A stretch of 64,000 bases of DNA. Source: Eonycteris spelaea. Lineage: Eukaryota > Chordata > Mammalia > Chiroptera > Pteropodidae. The stretch spans positions 9,064,501-9,128,500 of the forward strand of contig PUFA01000057.1 in NCBI GenBank assembly GCA_003508835.1. Reading direction: 5' to 3'. Under the pieces are notes generated by a model. It did not search any database. It saw only the letters and a list, made by a program, of their open reading frames with translations, and had not been told where the DNA came from. Both the position numbers and the translations under genes were made by a program. Below, piece by piece: positions 23,990-35,600 of this stretch (positions are counted from its first letter, which is position 1; each line of letters starts with the position of its first letter).

Positions 23990-24440
23990 CAAATATAGTC
24001 ATGTCAGTTCTCATTCTTTTACACATATACAGCTCCTGACATCAAGAGGAGAAGCCTATTTCCTGGTCTCGTGAATCTGGGTGAACTTCGTAACCTGTTT
24101 TAATCAATAGAATGAAGTGGGAGTGACACATTGAGACCTGAAGTCACATAGGCCTTAAAAGGATTAACAGCTTCTACTTTCTCCCTCTTGGAACCCAGCA
24201 GCCATTCTATGGGGAAGTCTAGGCAGGGCTATTGAATGATTAGAGGCCACATGAAGAGAGGCCCTGGAAGATGAGAGGACATCTTGGTCATTCCACATGA
24301 ATAAATCCAGCTACAACTCCATGGAGGAGTACCCGGCAAGTCCAGCCCGAACTCCTGGCTCTCAGAATTGTAAAAAATAATAAATTTTTGTTGTTTTAAG
24401 CTACTATGTTTTGGGGTGATTGATTAATTGGTAACAGATA
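23990..24440 (+). mobile_element. LTR-type repeat (MaLR/ERVL-like)
   Basis: 'taatcaatagaatgaagtggg', 'aggccttaaaaggattaacagcttctactttctccctcttgg' and the terminal 'cagaattgtaaaaaataataaatttttgttgttttaagctactatgttttggggtgatt' are an old LTR's U3-to-U5 order with an AATAAA-type signal near 24379. The same 3' end appears at about 38985-39080 and 46470-46725. Confidence 0.65.
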
Positions 24441-24629
24441 ATGGACACAGTGGATATAAAGGGGCATACATGAGTGATTAGTTATTTTTTACACAGAAGG
24501 ATGACATAAATAAAATGACAGTGAATGCACATGCTACTTAGGGAGCCCTAAATTGAGTAAACCAATCTGGCTAGAGTAAGCATTTCAGATCAGCAGCTAG
24601 ATCAACAAACTGGCTTCAGACAATTTTAA

Positions 24630-25130
24630 TGTGGGAAGGAGAGCTTCAAGACTATTCACCCAATGCCCTCTGTAGTAGATTCTATCAGTGTCCTGTCAGT
24701 ACACACTTGCCCTTATACTTCAGTGTCCAGCCACCAGTACCTATATTTCATTGCCTGAGGGGTATTTTTTGTTTGGTTTTGTTTTGTTTTTTGACCCCTG
24801 AAGCCCATCTGCCTATGCAACAGACCAGACATACTAGGGAAATATTGCCCATGAAGAGCAGCCCTTCAGCTAATAACTGATAGGAGTTGGTGTATAAATA
24901 TCCCAGCTCAGGTAGACTAGCTCTAAGACGAGTGTTCTACACTGTTTCCCAAAGTTCCCTTGATACAATTAAATCCCAGTTGACCACAGTGATAACTTGC
25001 TTTATAATGCATTTTAATGGCTACTACCTTCATTTCCCTGTGGCTCAACCTCACTCTCCTACTGGTATTTTCTGAGATCACCTCCCAATTAAGTACTTGC
25101 TTTTGGGGAAACCCCAACTAAGATACCCTC
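24630..25130 (+). mobile_element. LTR-type repeat (same family as 15005 and 41480)
   Basis: The 3' half reads 'gttggtgtataaatatcccagctcaggtag ... ttttctgagatcacctcccaattaagtacttgcttttggggaaacccc'. This tail matches those at 15260-15372 and 41820-41905. A TATA-type TGTATAAATA lies at about 24892. Confidence 0.55.
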
Positions 25131-25159
25131 ATCTTACAATTAAGAAAAACAAAACCAGG

Positions 25160-25520
25160 GTGTGGATTCCTCTGCATGAGTGCTATAACAAACTGAACCA
25201 AAATATGAAGTTTGTCAAAAAAAAATAAAAATTTATTTCTCTCCGCGTAACGGTCCAAGGTGAGAGTGCAGACTCTGCTCCAGGAAGTTGTTTTGTGAAC
25301 CTAGGCCATTGGGGAGTTTTATCCTCCTCCATATGAGTTTCCCTTAGCATTAATTCCATCCAACAATTAGGAACAAGAAGGTGCAAGTATGAGATGACAA
25401 TTATGCCCATCACCTCTGCTTGCAATTCGCTGGTGAGACTTCAGTCGCATGGGCCACATGCAGCTGCAACGAAAGTTGCTAAATGTAGTTCCACTGGGCA
25501 GCCATATGCCCAACAAGAAG
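25160..25520 (-). mobile_element. LTR-type repeat, inverted
   Basis: 'gagtgctataacaaactgaacc', 'taaaaatttatttctctccgcgtaacggtccaagg', then 'gctgcaacgaaagttgctaaatgtagttccactgggcagccatatgccc' is the inverted order of a common mammalian LTR (MaLR-like). Confidence 0.55.
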
Positions 25521-28500
25521 AGAATAAATTAGTGATAAGTGGTAGACAGGAGTCTCTGACACAGGGAGGTTAGGTTATTGCTCAAGTCCCTATAGCTAGT
25601 TAGCAGACAAGTAGAACTATAAGCCTTCTGTCCATCATTTTTTCCCTTCTACCCTAACATTGATTACTACCAGACTCTGTTTCCTCTCATCACAGTGTCA
25701 GCAAAGCAGAATAAGCTCTTTGTACCCCTCTCAAGTTCAGTCTACACAAGGCTGCTAGATTGGACTTTCTAGTCAAAGCAAATGGCATTAGGGGTCACAG
25801 TCCCTATTGTCCATCACCCTCCATTGTAAGCAGAGCCAGCCATACTCACTGCTAGCCCATGTTGCCCCTTGGTACAAATTTTAAAAAATAACAATGGTCC
25901 TCTTCCTCAAGGAAATCTATTGACATTTACCGGAACAGTGTCTTAAAAATTATACAAATCTACAATGACGACAGTGCAAAGGGTGCCCTGGATTTAGATG
26001 AACCTCAATCTGTCTACTGTAATCAGGAGTCCTGGCCAGGGGAGGAGAAGAAAGGACCATGGGGCCGGCTGACATCCATGATGATCACAGACATTTTATA
26101 GTCATCTCTGAAGAATCTGCACTTGTTTCCCTGGCTTGCAATTACTCGTAGTCCAATATGTACTAAAGCTCTTTATTTTTGAACCCAGTATCAGGGATGG
26201 AGATTCCCATACAGCATGACTCATATAAATATTAAAATAAAGGAAAATGCTACCTAACAGGTTTATCTAAGCCAATCTTGTTCATAACTTTTACATGCTA
26301 ACCTGTATTTTACAAATTCAGTTTAACTAGATTCAGGTTTAGTGAATCTAGTCAAAAGCTGGCTGTGTATGTAGAAATTATCTTTTTTTTTTTTTTAAGG
26401 GCAATGAAAGCAAATGAATTGAAAAAAAATTGTTTATTGGAAAACTTTGTTTAATAGTTCTGCACAGTTCTTATCACTCAAATTATTTTTTAAAATTCTT
26501 TTTTCCTCAATAGAGATAGCACTGAGTTTTTAAATCATTATTCTGTCTCTTAGTCATCCTTTAACTTTTCCTGAGATAAAAAGTATAATTCCTTTACAAT
26601 TAGGTTGGAAATAATCAGAGTATGTGTTCTTTAAGATATTGAACATCATCTATTACTATAATCCCTTTTTGTGTGTGTGTGCAAGTGTACATGAGTAACA
26701 ACTACTTCTGATCTAAACTCTACAAAGTAGTTCTCTAAATTTTTCCCCCAACAATTTCTGGTTGTGCTCAACAAATCTCCCTCCAGTGCAGACCTCGGTC
26801 TCATTTAGAAGTCTGTGTTGAAAACACATGTCTAATCACCAAGAAGACAAGCATTTATCAGGATAATCCTTCCAAATCCATCAACTTTAATGGTACCCAA
26901 ACAGCTCTTTTGGAGAGGGCACATTAGTTAAACAAAACAAAACAACTTCAAAATTTCAGTGTTTTGTGTATTTACTTACATAGTAACAAACAAACAAACA
27001 AACAACCTAGAGTTCTTTGCCTTCTTGTTTAATAGCCATTTTCTGTCCATACACTGCCTTGAAAAATAGTCAACAAATGTAAAGAAGATAAATATAATAC
27101 ATAAACAAACTACTGCCAAAGGGGATAGATTGTGTGCATAAAAATGAGTAACATTAGAGCTGCAGATTAAGAAACGAATATGTTGGTGTTTAAAATTAGA
27201 ATGGTTCCCAAAAGAATTGATAATGTTCCATTTAAGAAGAGAAATGTTTTCAAATCACTCTACTGGCTAGAAGTCTGAATCAAAGTCAGAAATTAATAAA
27301 ATGATGCAGAGAGAGACCCCAATTATAAATAACAGAGATGATTTATATACTTATAAAAGTCTGCAAGGCCTCGCAGTGTCTATAGTTCTGCAGGGAAAAC
27401 ATCTAACGAAATGCAAGAAGAAAATGTTTGAAATAGAAATGAATGCCCTCGTAGAAATGCTATTGTGGTATTCTTGTGACACATGACTTGTTTTCTGGAG
27501 AAGTAATTCTTCAATTGAGCCAGGCAAGATTGTATTCATTGTAAAGTTGTATATTTAGACCTATGGTATAAAGGGTTTACCTGTATTTAAACTCAGTGTT
27601 ACCCCAGGCTCATTAGAGTACAAGGACAAAGCTCTATCATATTACTGCTTTGACACTTCTCTGAACTTCAGGGTAGTTTTCAACGGTTTCAAGTACTTAG
27701 ATTGTCAGCAGTGTAGGAAATAGAAAGTAGAATATTGAATGGGTGAGGTGTATACATCAAACATGTAAGAATATACAGACAGAGATAAGGATGTTAGTCG
27801 AACATCCTGTTACAGTGCAATCAGTGCAGAACAATTCTAAGGTAAATACAGACTTGCAGTAAATAGAGCTGCATCGCATAGGTTGCAAAATTTAGAGCAG
27901 TCTGATTCTCATTCAAGATCAAATGTTGTTGTTGTTGTTGTTTTCTAGATTTTATATCAGGAATAGGGCTCTGCTACCAGTGGCAAAAAACACAGGAACA
28001 GAATCAAAGCCATGAAATCTTTAGAGACAAGGATAGCAAAGAAAACGTGTGTAAATTCAGGTGCTTTGACAACAGGATGGCATTCTACAAATGCTTCCTT
28101 CCAAATTCAGGCCAACCCAACATTTTGGCTGACATACATACCTGACTGGGGATGAAGGGTATGAAGGAGGGAGTGTGGACAGGAGGAAGAATGGGGAGAA
28201 GACAGTTAAGGACTGCATCCAGCCAAAATAATTCACCTCTTTCTGGTAACTGAATTTGTTTTTTATTATCTATTTTTGTTAAATAATACCTGCATATAAG
28301 GACAGCACTGAAAGGTATAAGAAGCTAAACAGTGAAAAGCTAGCCTTCTCACACACCTTCCTTGTGGATATTTCAATACACAAGTCCAAACACTCAATTT
28401 AAAATATTAAAGAAAAACAGCCCCTACTCCTATCTAGCCCCTCCCAATACCCTATCTTCTCCTCCCCTTCAGGTTATTCTTCATTCAGTCCTCCTCCCCA
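25521..28500. other. Non-coding, mostly unique
   Basis: About 3 kb without a supported gene. It holds a MIR-like stretch at about 25560-25645, a poly-T at 26382-26397, a short (CAAA)n run at about 26988-27005 and a (GTT)n run at about 27927-27942. Remaining sequence is AT-rich. Confidence 0.4.
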
Positions 28501-29090
28501 GCAGGTCTATTCATTTCAGGGTCTTTAATAGACGACCTGCCGACCACCGTGATGACCCAGGCGTTCTTATTTCTTTTTTAAGGGGCAGCGTTATTACTTA
28601 AAGATAATGACTTATTTCACACATTGTTTTGTCTGCTGATGTTTAAAAGATAAGAAGACATTTGTCTGGCAGACGCCTGAGGCCCTCGGAGGACGTCGGG
28701 AGACCCTGCCAAAACGTTTCTAAACTGAATAGTCATTGGGCTGTCAGATAATTCAGAAACTATTTGTATGAGCTGTTTATCAAATTATTAACCGCACAGA
28801 TGTTGTTTGGCTGAAGAGCAGCTGAATCCCCTCTCTGGCAGCCGCGGAGACAAAGGTCTCCAGGAATAATTGGAGATGTGCATGGAATATTAAATTAATT
28901 TACTGCTCTTAATTCTTATGCAAATTCTGACCTCCGGTGTCGCCTATCAATTACCCCGCACGCAGTGAAAGCGAAGGAGACAGTTTCTTTTCTTCTCTTT
29001 GCTTTTTTTTTTTAAAGAACTCGAAAAAGGAAATATTTGCAATAAGCAGGCAGTGGGTGCACTGCGTTAACTGGAATTATTTAATTGAAT
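28501..29090. promoter_or_regulatory. Candidate conserved enhancer block
   Basis: Repeat-free sequence dense in transcription-factor-like motifs: an octamer ATGCAAAT at 28918-28925, several TAATTA/ATTAAT cores at about 28783-28915, 'tgtttatcaaattattaacc', 'gtctggcagacgcc'. This is typical of deeply conserved vertebrate developmental enhancers. It begins the CpG-rich domain that runs to about 35.6 kb. Confidence 0.4.
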
Positions 29091-29483
29091 CTCCAAGTTT
29101 TCAGGGATGTCCGTAGAGGATAAAACCCCAGGATGCAGAGAAGAGGGCAAGGAGGGGTGTGGAGGGCTGAGGAATTTGTTGGTTTGACTGCACACCTGCG
29201 GACTGCGGCAAATAGAGCAATGAGCCGGGACCAGAGAACGCAAATAGAACATGGGCCTGCAGGCGGACGCGGCCTTAGTGATCCAGCGAATTCATGGTTA
29301 GCGCTGGGTGGGCAGGCGATTCCGTATAAGTACTGCAGGTTTGCACAAAACGGAGTCAAGGTTGGAAGAGCTTTTGTGCAGCTTTTCCGACCGCTGCTTA
29401 CAAAGGTCTCCTTCAGAGCTCTGACTTTCTTTGACTTATCTTTTAAGGGTGTTAACCAGTCTTTATAACCCCCAACGAGAGAA

Positions 29484-29505
29484 AGAGGGGAGAGAGAGAT
29501 AGAGG

Positions 29506-29539
<34 letters not shown>

Positions 29540-29697
29540 AAGGTGGAGGGAGGAGGGATGGAGAGAGAGAGAGAGAGGAGGAGAGAGAGAGAGAGAGAGA
29601 GAGAAAGGGAGGGAGGAGGAGGAAGAAAGGAAGGAAGGAAGGAAGGAAGGAAGGAAGGAAGGAAGGAAGGAAGGAGAGAGAGAAAGAAAGAAAAGAA

Positions 29698-29758
<61 letters not shown>

Positions 29759-29759
29759 A
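29484..29759. repeat. Long (GA)n/(GGAA)n purine tract
   Basis: About 276 bases almost wholly A/G on the plus strand: GAGA runs, a (GGAA)n core at about 29628-29673, and GAAA runs. The Ser/Leu-rich open frames of 227 and 125 residues on the minus strand and the Arg/Glu-rich 89-residue frame on the plus strand are translations of this tract, not genes. Confidence 0.97.
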
Positions 29760-29929
29760 TCCATTCCGGTTGGGCCGAAATGCGATTAATTGTCTCCTGC
29801 GTGGAGAAGTGACACCCACTCTTTTCTCTGAATTGAGCAAACGCCCGGGCTTTGTCTGCGCTAATGGCTTAAACTCTGTGCTGTTTCTGCGCCCCTAAGG
29901 TGGGTTGTAAAACTGGGGTCTCTAAGTCT

Positions 29930-30830
29930 TTCATCATCTTTTTAATAAGGAAAACCAAATCGGGCGCATAATGTCATCAGCCCCAGCTCGACCTCGCCGG
30001 GACCTCAGCAGCCCGATGATGTCGCCAGCGGCCCCCGGCGCGGTTACGACGAGCCGCCTTTCAGCTTCTCGCAGCCCCCACAAAAGCCAGACAACAATAT
30101 CAATTAATCATGCAGCCGGCAAACAAGGAGATTTATCCCGCGACAAACAGCCCACCGAGAGCTGCTGAATAGGCGTGATTAGCATCTGAAAAGGCGAGCA
30201 AAACTCTGCGGTTCAACAGCTAAAGAGCAATTTGATGGGGCTGGGTTGGGGAAATTACTTGATTAGCGTCCTTCGGAGGAGAGCACGGTTACAGCCCCTC
30301 AGCCCGGAATCCGACAGGGAAACAAAATGCGCTGGTAGACGCGGCGACGTGGAGGGAAAGCTGGCGAGGGAGGGTAGAGCGGCGACCAGCGCTGCCGAGA
30401 CGTGATCCCGGCGGGTGCGCGCAGTAGTGAGCAAAAGGGATGACCTGCTAGACAGGGCCGAAGCCCGAGGCCTGAGCCAACAGCAGCAGCGACATCTGGT
30501 TCTCACCTCCCTCGCCTAGGGCTCCCAGGCCGACATAGGGCGGAGACAAGACACCCGGTGCTGAAGGTTGGCCTTTACGCGGTGTCCCGGCTCTGATCCG
30601 AAAGAGATTGAGAGGCATGCGTGTGGAAGGAAAGGCCCACCCACGCCGTCCCTGTAGTGCCCCGGAGGGACCCCTGGAAGGCAGCCGGCTGCAGCTGCAG
30701 CCTCCGCCAGGTCTAGGGCTATCGCCCCGAGTCCATGTAAACAGCGCGGCGGTTCTACCCGTAGTTCTGTGGTTCCATTCGAGCTGGCAGATAAAATTGG
30801 AGCCGGGCAAAACGTGTTTTCCGGCTCCTC
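29930..30830. promoter_or_regulatory. CpG-rich island with homeodomain/SOX-like motifs
   Basis: CpG-dense, repeat-free sequence (for example CTCGACCTCGCCGGGACC near 29988 and GCGGCCCCCGGCGCGG near 30028). AT-rich motif islands lie inside it: AACAAT at 30093-30098 next to ATTAATCA at 30103-30110. This mix is typical of CpG-island promoters or enhancers of developmental loci. No protein frame is recognised. A non-coding transcript is possible but not shown. Confidence 0.5.
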
Positions 30831-30905
30831 CGAATTTAATTAACCTGTTCTCGTCTTCTCAAAAAGCTTCAGCATTTGGTCTTGGCGCTTAACAAGAAAG
30901 GGTTC

Positions 30906-30953
30906 GTGCTCACTTCCGCAGCACATATACTAAAATTGACAAGGAACGGTTAC
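30906..30953 (+). pseudogene. U6 snRNA 5' fragment (pseudogene)
   Basis: 30906-30938 matches the first 33 nucleotides of U6 snRNA (GTGCTC, then GCAGCACATATACTAAAATT) with about two substitutions. After a short insertion (ACAAG) the next U6 bases, GAACG..TAC, also appear to follow. The central and 3' parts of U6 are missing, and there is no TATA/PSE upstream and no poly-A tail. It is a truncated pseudogene inside the CpG-rich domain. Confidence 0.72.
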
Positions 30954-30999
30954 CTGGCTGCGACCCCAAGGGAAGGAGGTGGGGAGTCGGGAGGGAGAC

Positions 31000-33900
31000 T
31001 CCTAACTGCGAGGGATGGGGTAGGGCTGGAGGCTCCGAGGGGCGCGCGGGTGAGGGCGCAAGGTCCTTGGGGGAGGAGATCTGGATAGAGCAAGCCCAAG
31101 GGCTTTCCCTGGGCTTGGGTGGGCAGCCACAGGCCTATCTGGGATCCGGATACACAGGGCCAGAGCTAGCAGTCTGGGAAGTTATGCATCGCTACCCTTC
31201 CCAGGCCCGGAGGGCAGCTCCCAAGGCCCGCGGCCCAAACAGGCCCAGGGTTTGTTATGGACCGAGCTTTTATTTGCTGGAGAAAAAAGTGACTGGGCGA
31301 AACGCTAAGAGGCAACATAGCTCAGGGTCCGCGGAACAAAGCCAAGTGGAGGATGCCTGCACGCTCAGCGCATCAGCCCATCTTGGGCGGACGCCCACGC
31401 CTTCCCTCGCGATGCCTCACACCACCCCAGAGCTAAAGTCTGCGCCAGCTCCGGTGACAGGAACTTAGATTCCCATTCCCAACGCGCCAGTAACCTTTCC
31501 TCTGGACGCATGCCCACTACCCCGTACTCCCTGGCTCCTCCCAGTGTCAGGGAAAGGAAAAGCTTCAACCCAGTATCCAAAGGCCCAGACTAACTCCCTC
31601 TGGAACGCAGGACCAGCTAAAAGGTCCTTCCAGCTCACGTCCCGAATCGGGGTGCACAGGTGAGTTTCCGGAATGCGGCCTTTAATTTACCTGGGAGAGA
31701 GAATCGAATTTGGCCTTTGCGAAGTACATTAGTACAAATGTAATAAATAAATAGATTCGCCAAGGCCCTGGCAGTCTCAAATTCACCCTGCCCCTTGGCA
31801 AAAATGAGCCAAACACCAAGGAGTCATGTCTTGCTTTATATAAAAGTTAGGGGGATGGATCGCCCCCACAGAGTCGAGCAACTGTAGCCCAGTTAAACAG
31901 TGTCAATTAACAAACCTCAGCTCTTCGACGACTTTTGGAAGCTTAATTCTATCTGAAATGCCTCTGTAGCGGGTGTGCAGCGAACTCGAACTCGCCCCTC
32001 TCCTTCCTTTCTCCGGTACCCTCTTCCTTTCTCCCTCTCGAATCTGAGCTGAGGCTGCTCCCTCCCCTTCTCTGCCCACAGTCCAGCCCGCGAGCCACGT
32101 ATCCCAGCTTGGCGCGGGTGTTGAGGTCAGAGAGGTGCCGGCAGGCCTGAAGGGCGCACGGGTAAGAGCGCCGAGGCGGCAGTGTCACGCTGCACCTAGG
32201 AACCCGCAACCCGCCAGCCTGGAGAGCGCACACCCGGGCCTGAGAGCCCTAGACCCGCGGCAGTCTCCCAACAGGTAAACCCTGCAGGCAACGCGGCGGG
32301 ACAGACAGAAATCGGTGTCTCTCGCACCCACCCCTTTTTATCTGCTCAACACTAAGCGCTTTCTCCCGGTGGCTTGAGCTTTGCATTTTAATTTCAAAGC
32401 CAAGTGATTGAACTATCTCTAAGTTGACGGGCGGAGGGGGCGTTGGCAGGAAAGCCGGTGGCTGAATGCCTTTCCCTGCGGTGTGGCAGAACTGTTCCAC
32501 AAACGGCGAAGGCTCAGGTTTGGCTTTGGAATTATTTTTACAAGTTCTGCCCGGTGCCCAGCATATCGCCCTGAAAAGCAAAGGAGGCCACTGCAATTTG
32601 TTGCAGTGGGCGGCTTTTAAGAAGCTGGCAATTTGAACCGGCTGGGTGTTATTTAGTGCAATATGAAATCAAATGATCCTATTTCTAAAATAACAGTGTC
32701 TGCGAGGAAAAGTGAATACTCTGAAAGGGTAATTGTCTGCTGATGGTTTCCCATTACACACGATCTTGGCCTAAATGTGTTGGGCAGAGGGGCTGAGAGT
32801 GAGAGGTGAAATCAATGTGCAAACTCGCACTCGGGAGGCAGGAAAAAGGCAGCATCGCTTGCGTCGTGGCACGTTGAATGAACAATGCCACCCAATGTGC
32901 CACTGATTTCGACATCATTTGCAGGTATCCGACACTATTAGACATGAGTGATCTTGTGGATGAGAAGGTAAAACTAACTCTTCCTCCTTTCGCAACTTTG
33001 GGAATGGTTAGAAATTAGAAACTGACATCACCTTCCTGGCATCACTTAGACCACAGAGTGACGACAATCTGGGAAATAAAACTTCACTTGGCGCCCCTTG
33101 TTCCCCATCCCCTCTTGTTAATATTGAGAATGGAGAATTAATTCTTCCTTCCAAGGACTCACTTCTGTCTAGGATCTTCCCAGTCCAGCTCTGGTAATTT
33201 AACTTCTGGGAAAGATTTTTGTGTATGCAAGGCGCCTATTATTTACACAGTATGTGGCACATGTTGATGGGAAAAGTTGGCCTTGAGCTCTTCAATTGTC
33301 CTCTGTGGGGCCCAGCCACTGTTTTTGGTGAAAACCAGATGTAGGGGTTCAGCATGCGTCTGAGAGAAGCACAGACGAGGAGCAAATTTAAGGAATGATT
33401 TTAAGAACAGGGGCATAAGTGGCAGTCCACGACCCGTGCCCTAGGGCCTGTCGGTACCCCGAAATTGAGCGCCAGCACTCACACTGGTGATATTTGGGTC
33501 TACCTCCCTGCAGAGTCGGTTGCAGAGATGGTCTCAGGCAAGTAAGCAGCTTTGCCCATAAAACCCTTTTATGTATTACTCAGGCACCTTGAAGGAAGCA
33601 GTGTCCTCTTTCGCCTGCGGGCTTGGACAGAGGAATGTTCGACTGGAGCAAAGCCACCAAGAAAACAGGTGCCTCCAGGCTAATGAGCGTTTCCTCCACT
33701 CCACCGCCCCCACCCTTCAAACTTTTTACTTTAGGAGGATTTTGTGTGTTCCAAATATCCTGAGATTGCAGGCACAGCCTACAGCGTCTATAACTCGGTG
33801 CATTTCAAGATGAGCCTCCTAGAAGGAATTTGTGGCATGTTTCTGCTCTAACTAGAGAGGTTGAACTGGTTCATCTTTATGTTCTCTGGTTGTTTTAAGA

Positions 33901-34189
33901 TTATGTATATATTTCCATACTGTGACTTCCGTTTATAAGTTCATTTGGTTGTTCATGATTTGTCCCCTTCCATGGCTCTACTTGCAAATATCTAGAGAAG
34001 TTGAAGAAGAAACTGTAATTCCTGTATATCCAAGGAGCCCCGCCTGGAAAGCGTCAGTCACTTTCTCTGAGGAAGGGTCAGCCACTGCACCTGGAGCCCA
34101 AGGCACTGGACACCAGGCGTGCCATTCCTGGAACCTTTCGGGCCTCTCTGGCTGAAGGAAAAAGGGTAGCCTGGGTTCAGCCCGCCATG
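31000..34189. other. GC-rich, repeat-poor non-coding DNA
   Basis: About 3.2 kb without a recognisable transposon or protein domain. GC-rich patches lie at 31000-31560 and 31960-32320. A consensus splice-donor-like CAGGTGAGT is at 31657-31665. 32590-32760 is AT-richer with a mirrored TTGCAGTG/CACTGCAA at about 32590-32607. Open frames of 90-133 codons are expected by chance at this GC content. Confidence 0.4.
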
Positions 34190-35490
34190 TCCCCTCTGGG
34201 ATATCATTGCTCGGCGGAGAATCCAGCCCACAGCTGTCCTTTCGCCAGGCCCTGGGTACAGCCTGGACACCTGGCCTTCCAGAGCCGGGTTGGGACGCTT
34301 TCATTATCACCCTCCGATTCCGCGCCTGAACAGCCCGGGTGCAGTTTCCTCTGATTTTCTGGGAACACCCCGTCCTCTCGGGGACCTGCACTTCTGCTGA
34401 ATATTAAGTCCTTGGGTGCGATCACGAAGAGGCTACCCTTCCTCTGGTACGCGAGGGGCCTCTCAGGGTCGCCCTCCGAGACTGCTGTCCCCGCGCAGAC
34501 CCGGCGTTCTGCATTGCAGCAAATTTAGCCACCTACCTAGCTCAGGGTAGAACTGCGCCATGGCGACGAGGACAGTAGGAGGACAGCCAGCCCTTTTACC
34601 CGCTCAAGCTAGCGGGGGCAACCGCCTCCAAACCTGCCCTCACCCCTCTATTAGAGCTTGTCATCGACCCGTTAAAGAGAAGACGGTGACAGACAGGCGT
34701 CCCTCAGCAACCTCAAAGGGGCTTAGGTCGGCTCCCGGTACTTCCTCGCCAATCAGTCAAACTGGGAAGCCGAGAGTCTCTGCGCCTAGTTTTGTTAGCG
34801 CCTGTCCGCCTTCCCGAGGTTTCGGGCTCTCGCTCGGCTTTATAATCCTGCTCTCCCCCAGCACGTGCCTGAACTCCGGGCTGGCATGACCCCGGCGGGC
34901 ACGGGACGGGGCTGGGGTCCGCGGGAGGGGGAAGAGAAAGGGCTTTGGGTGGCTCAATCTGGCCACCACCTCCCCGCCTGCAGGAAAACTCTCAAAGTCC
35001 AAGCGCAGGTGGGAGGGGGTGGGGGACAGAGGTGGGGGGGTGAAGAGGCAGGGGCCAGGAGAAGACCCAAGGTGGCCAGTCCCTGCGTCCCTTCTTTTCA
35101 GTAGTCTCGGGGTCCCAGGGACTCTCGAAGCCCCTGTGGCAGAGAGACTGTATTTAAAAAAGAGACCTTCCCTTGTCTGGAGCCATTTCCCGGGCCCTCC
35201 GCGCCTTTGCCCGGGGCAGAGCCGCGGCTCGCTCCGCTATGCGGTCAGACTCAAACTGTCCCGTGTCCATAGCTCCCCCTTCCGCTCTGCAAACCATCCT
35301 TTCCCCTGACCCTTACACCTGCCGCCCTCCCCTCCCGAGACCCATCCGGAGACCCACTGACCTTGGGAAGGCGCTGCCCGGCCGCTGGCTGAGCCTTGCC
35401 GGGCACTGCAGAGGAAGAGCGCGGCTTCGCACACCGCCCAGACCCTCAGGCTCGAGTGAGGGAGTGCAGCGATCCCCGCCCCCACGCCTT
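34190..35490. promoter_or_regulatory. CpG island
   Basis: CpG-dense, repeat-free, with GC-box-like runs. A TATA-like TTTATAATCC near 34840 sits upstream of an E-box CACGTG at 34863-34868 on the plus strand. A G-run cluster lies at 35009-35040. It looks like a promoter-type CpG island. The likely transcript, if any, would be non-coding because the open frames (up to 137 codons) show no known domain. Confidence 0.5.
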
Positions 35491-35600
35491 ATACTTTAAT
35501 CACATGCGATATTAAATTATCAAGGCGCTCATTAATCATCATGCGAGTTATTGGGACTGAACAGGCCGCCGCATGTTCTGACAACCCAGACTAGTTCGCG
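35491..35600. promoter_or_regulatory. Candidate conserved homeodomain-site cluster
   Basis: A compact AT-rich motif cluster at the edge of the CpG island: CGATATTAAATTATCAAGG (35507-35525) and CTCATTAATCATCATGCG (35529-35546). PBX/HOX-like TGATTAAT-type cores occur on both strands. Confidence 0.35.

Noticed and set aside
29081..29840. Minus-strand frames of 227 and 125 residues, Ser/Leu-rich, looking like a low-complexity membrane protein
   Set aside because: They are direct translations of the (GA)n/(GGAA)n tract, open in several frames at once, with no domain outside it.
33978..34425. Overlapping minus-strand frames of 137, 70 and 73 residues
   Set aside because: Three overlapping frames in GC-rich DNA with no known domain or splice structure; expected by chance.
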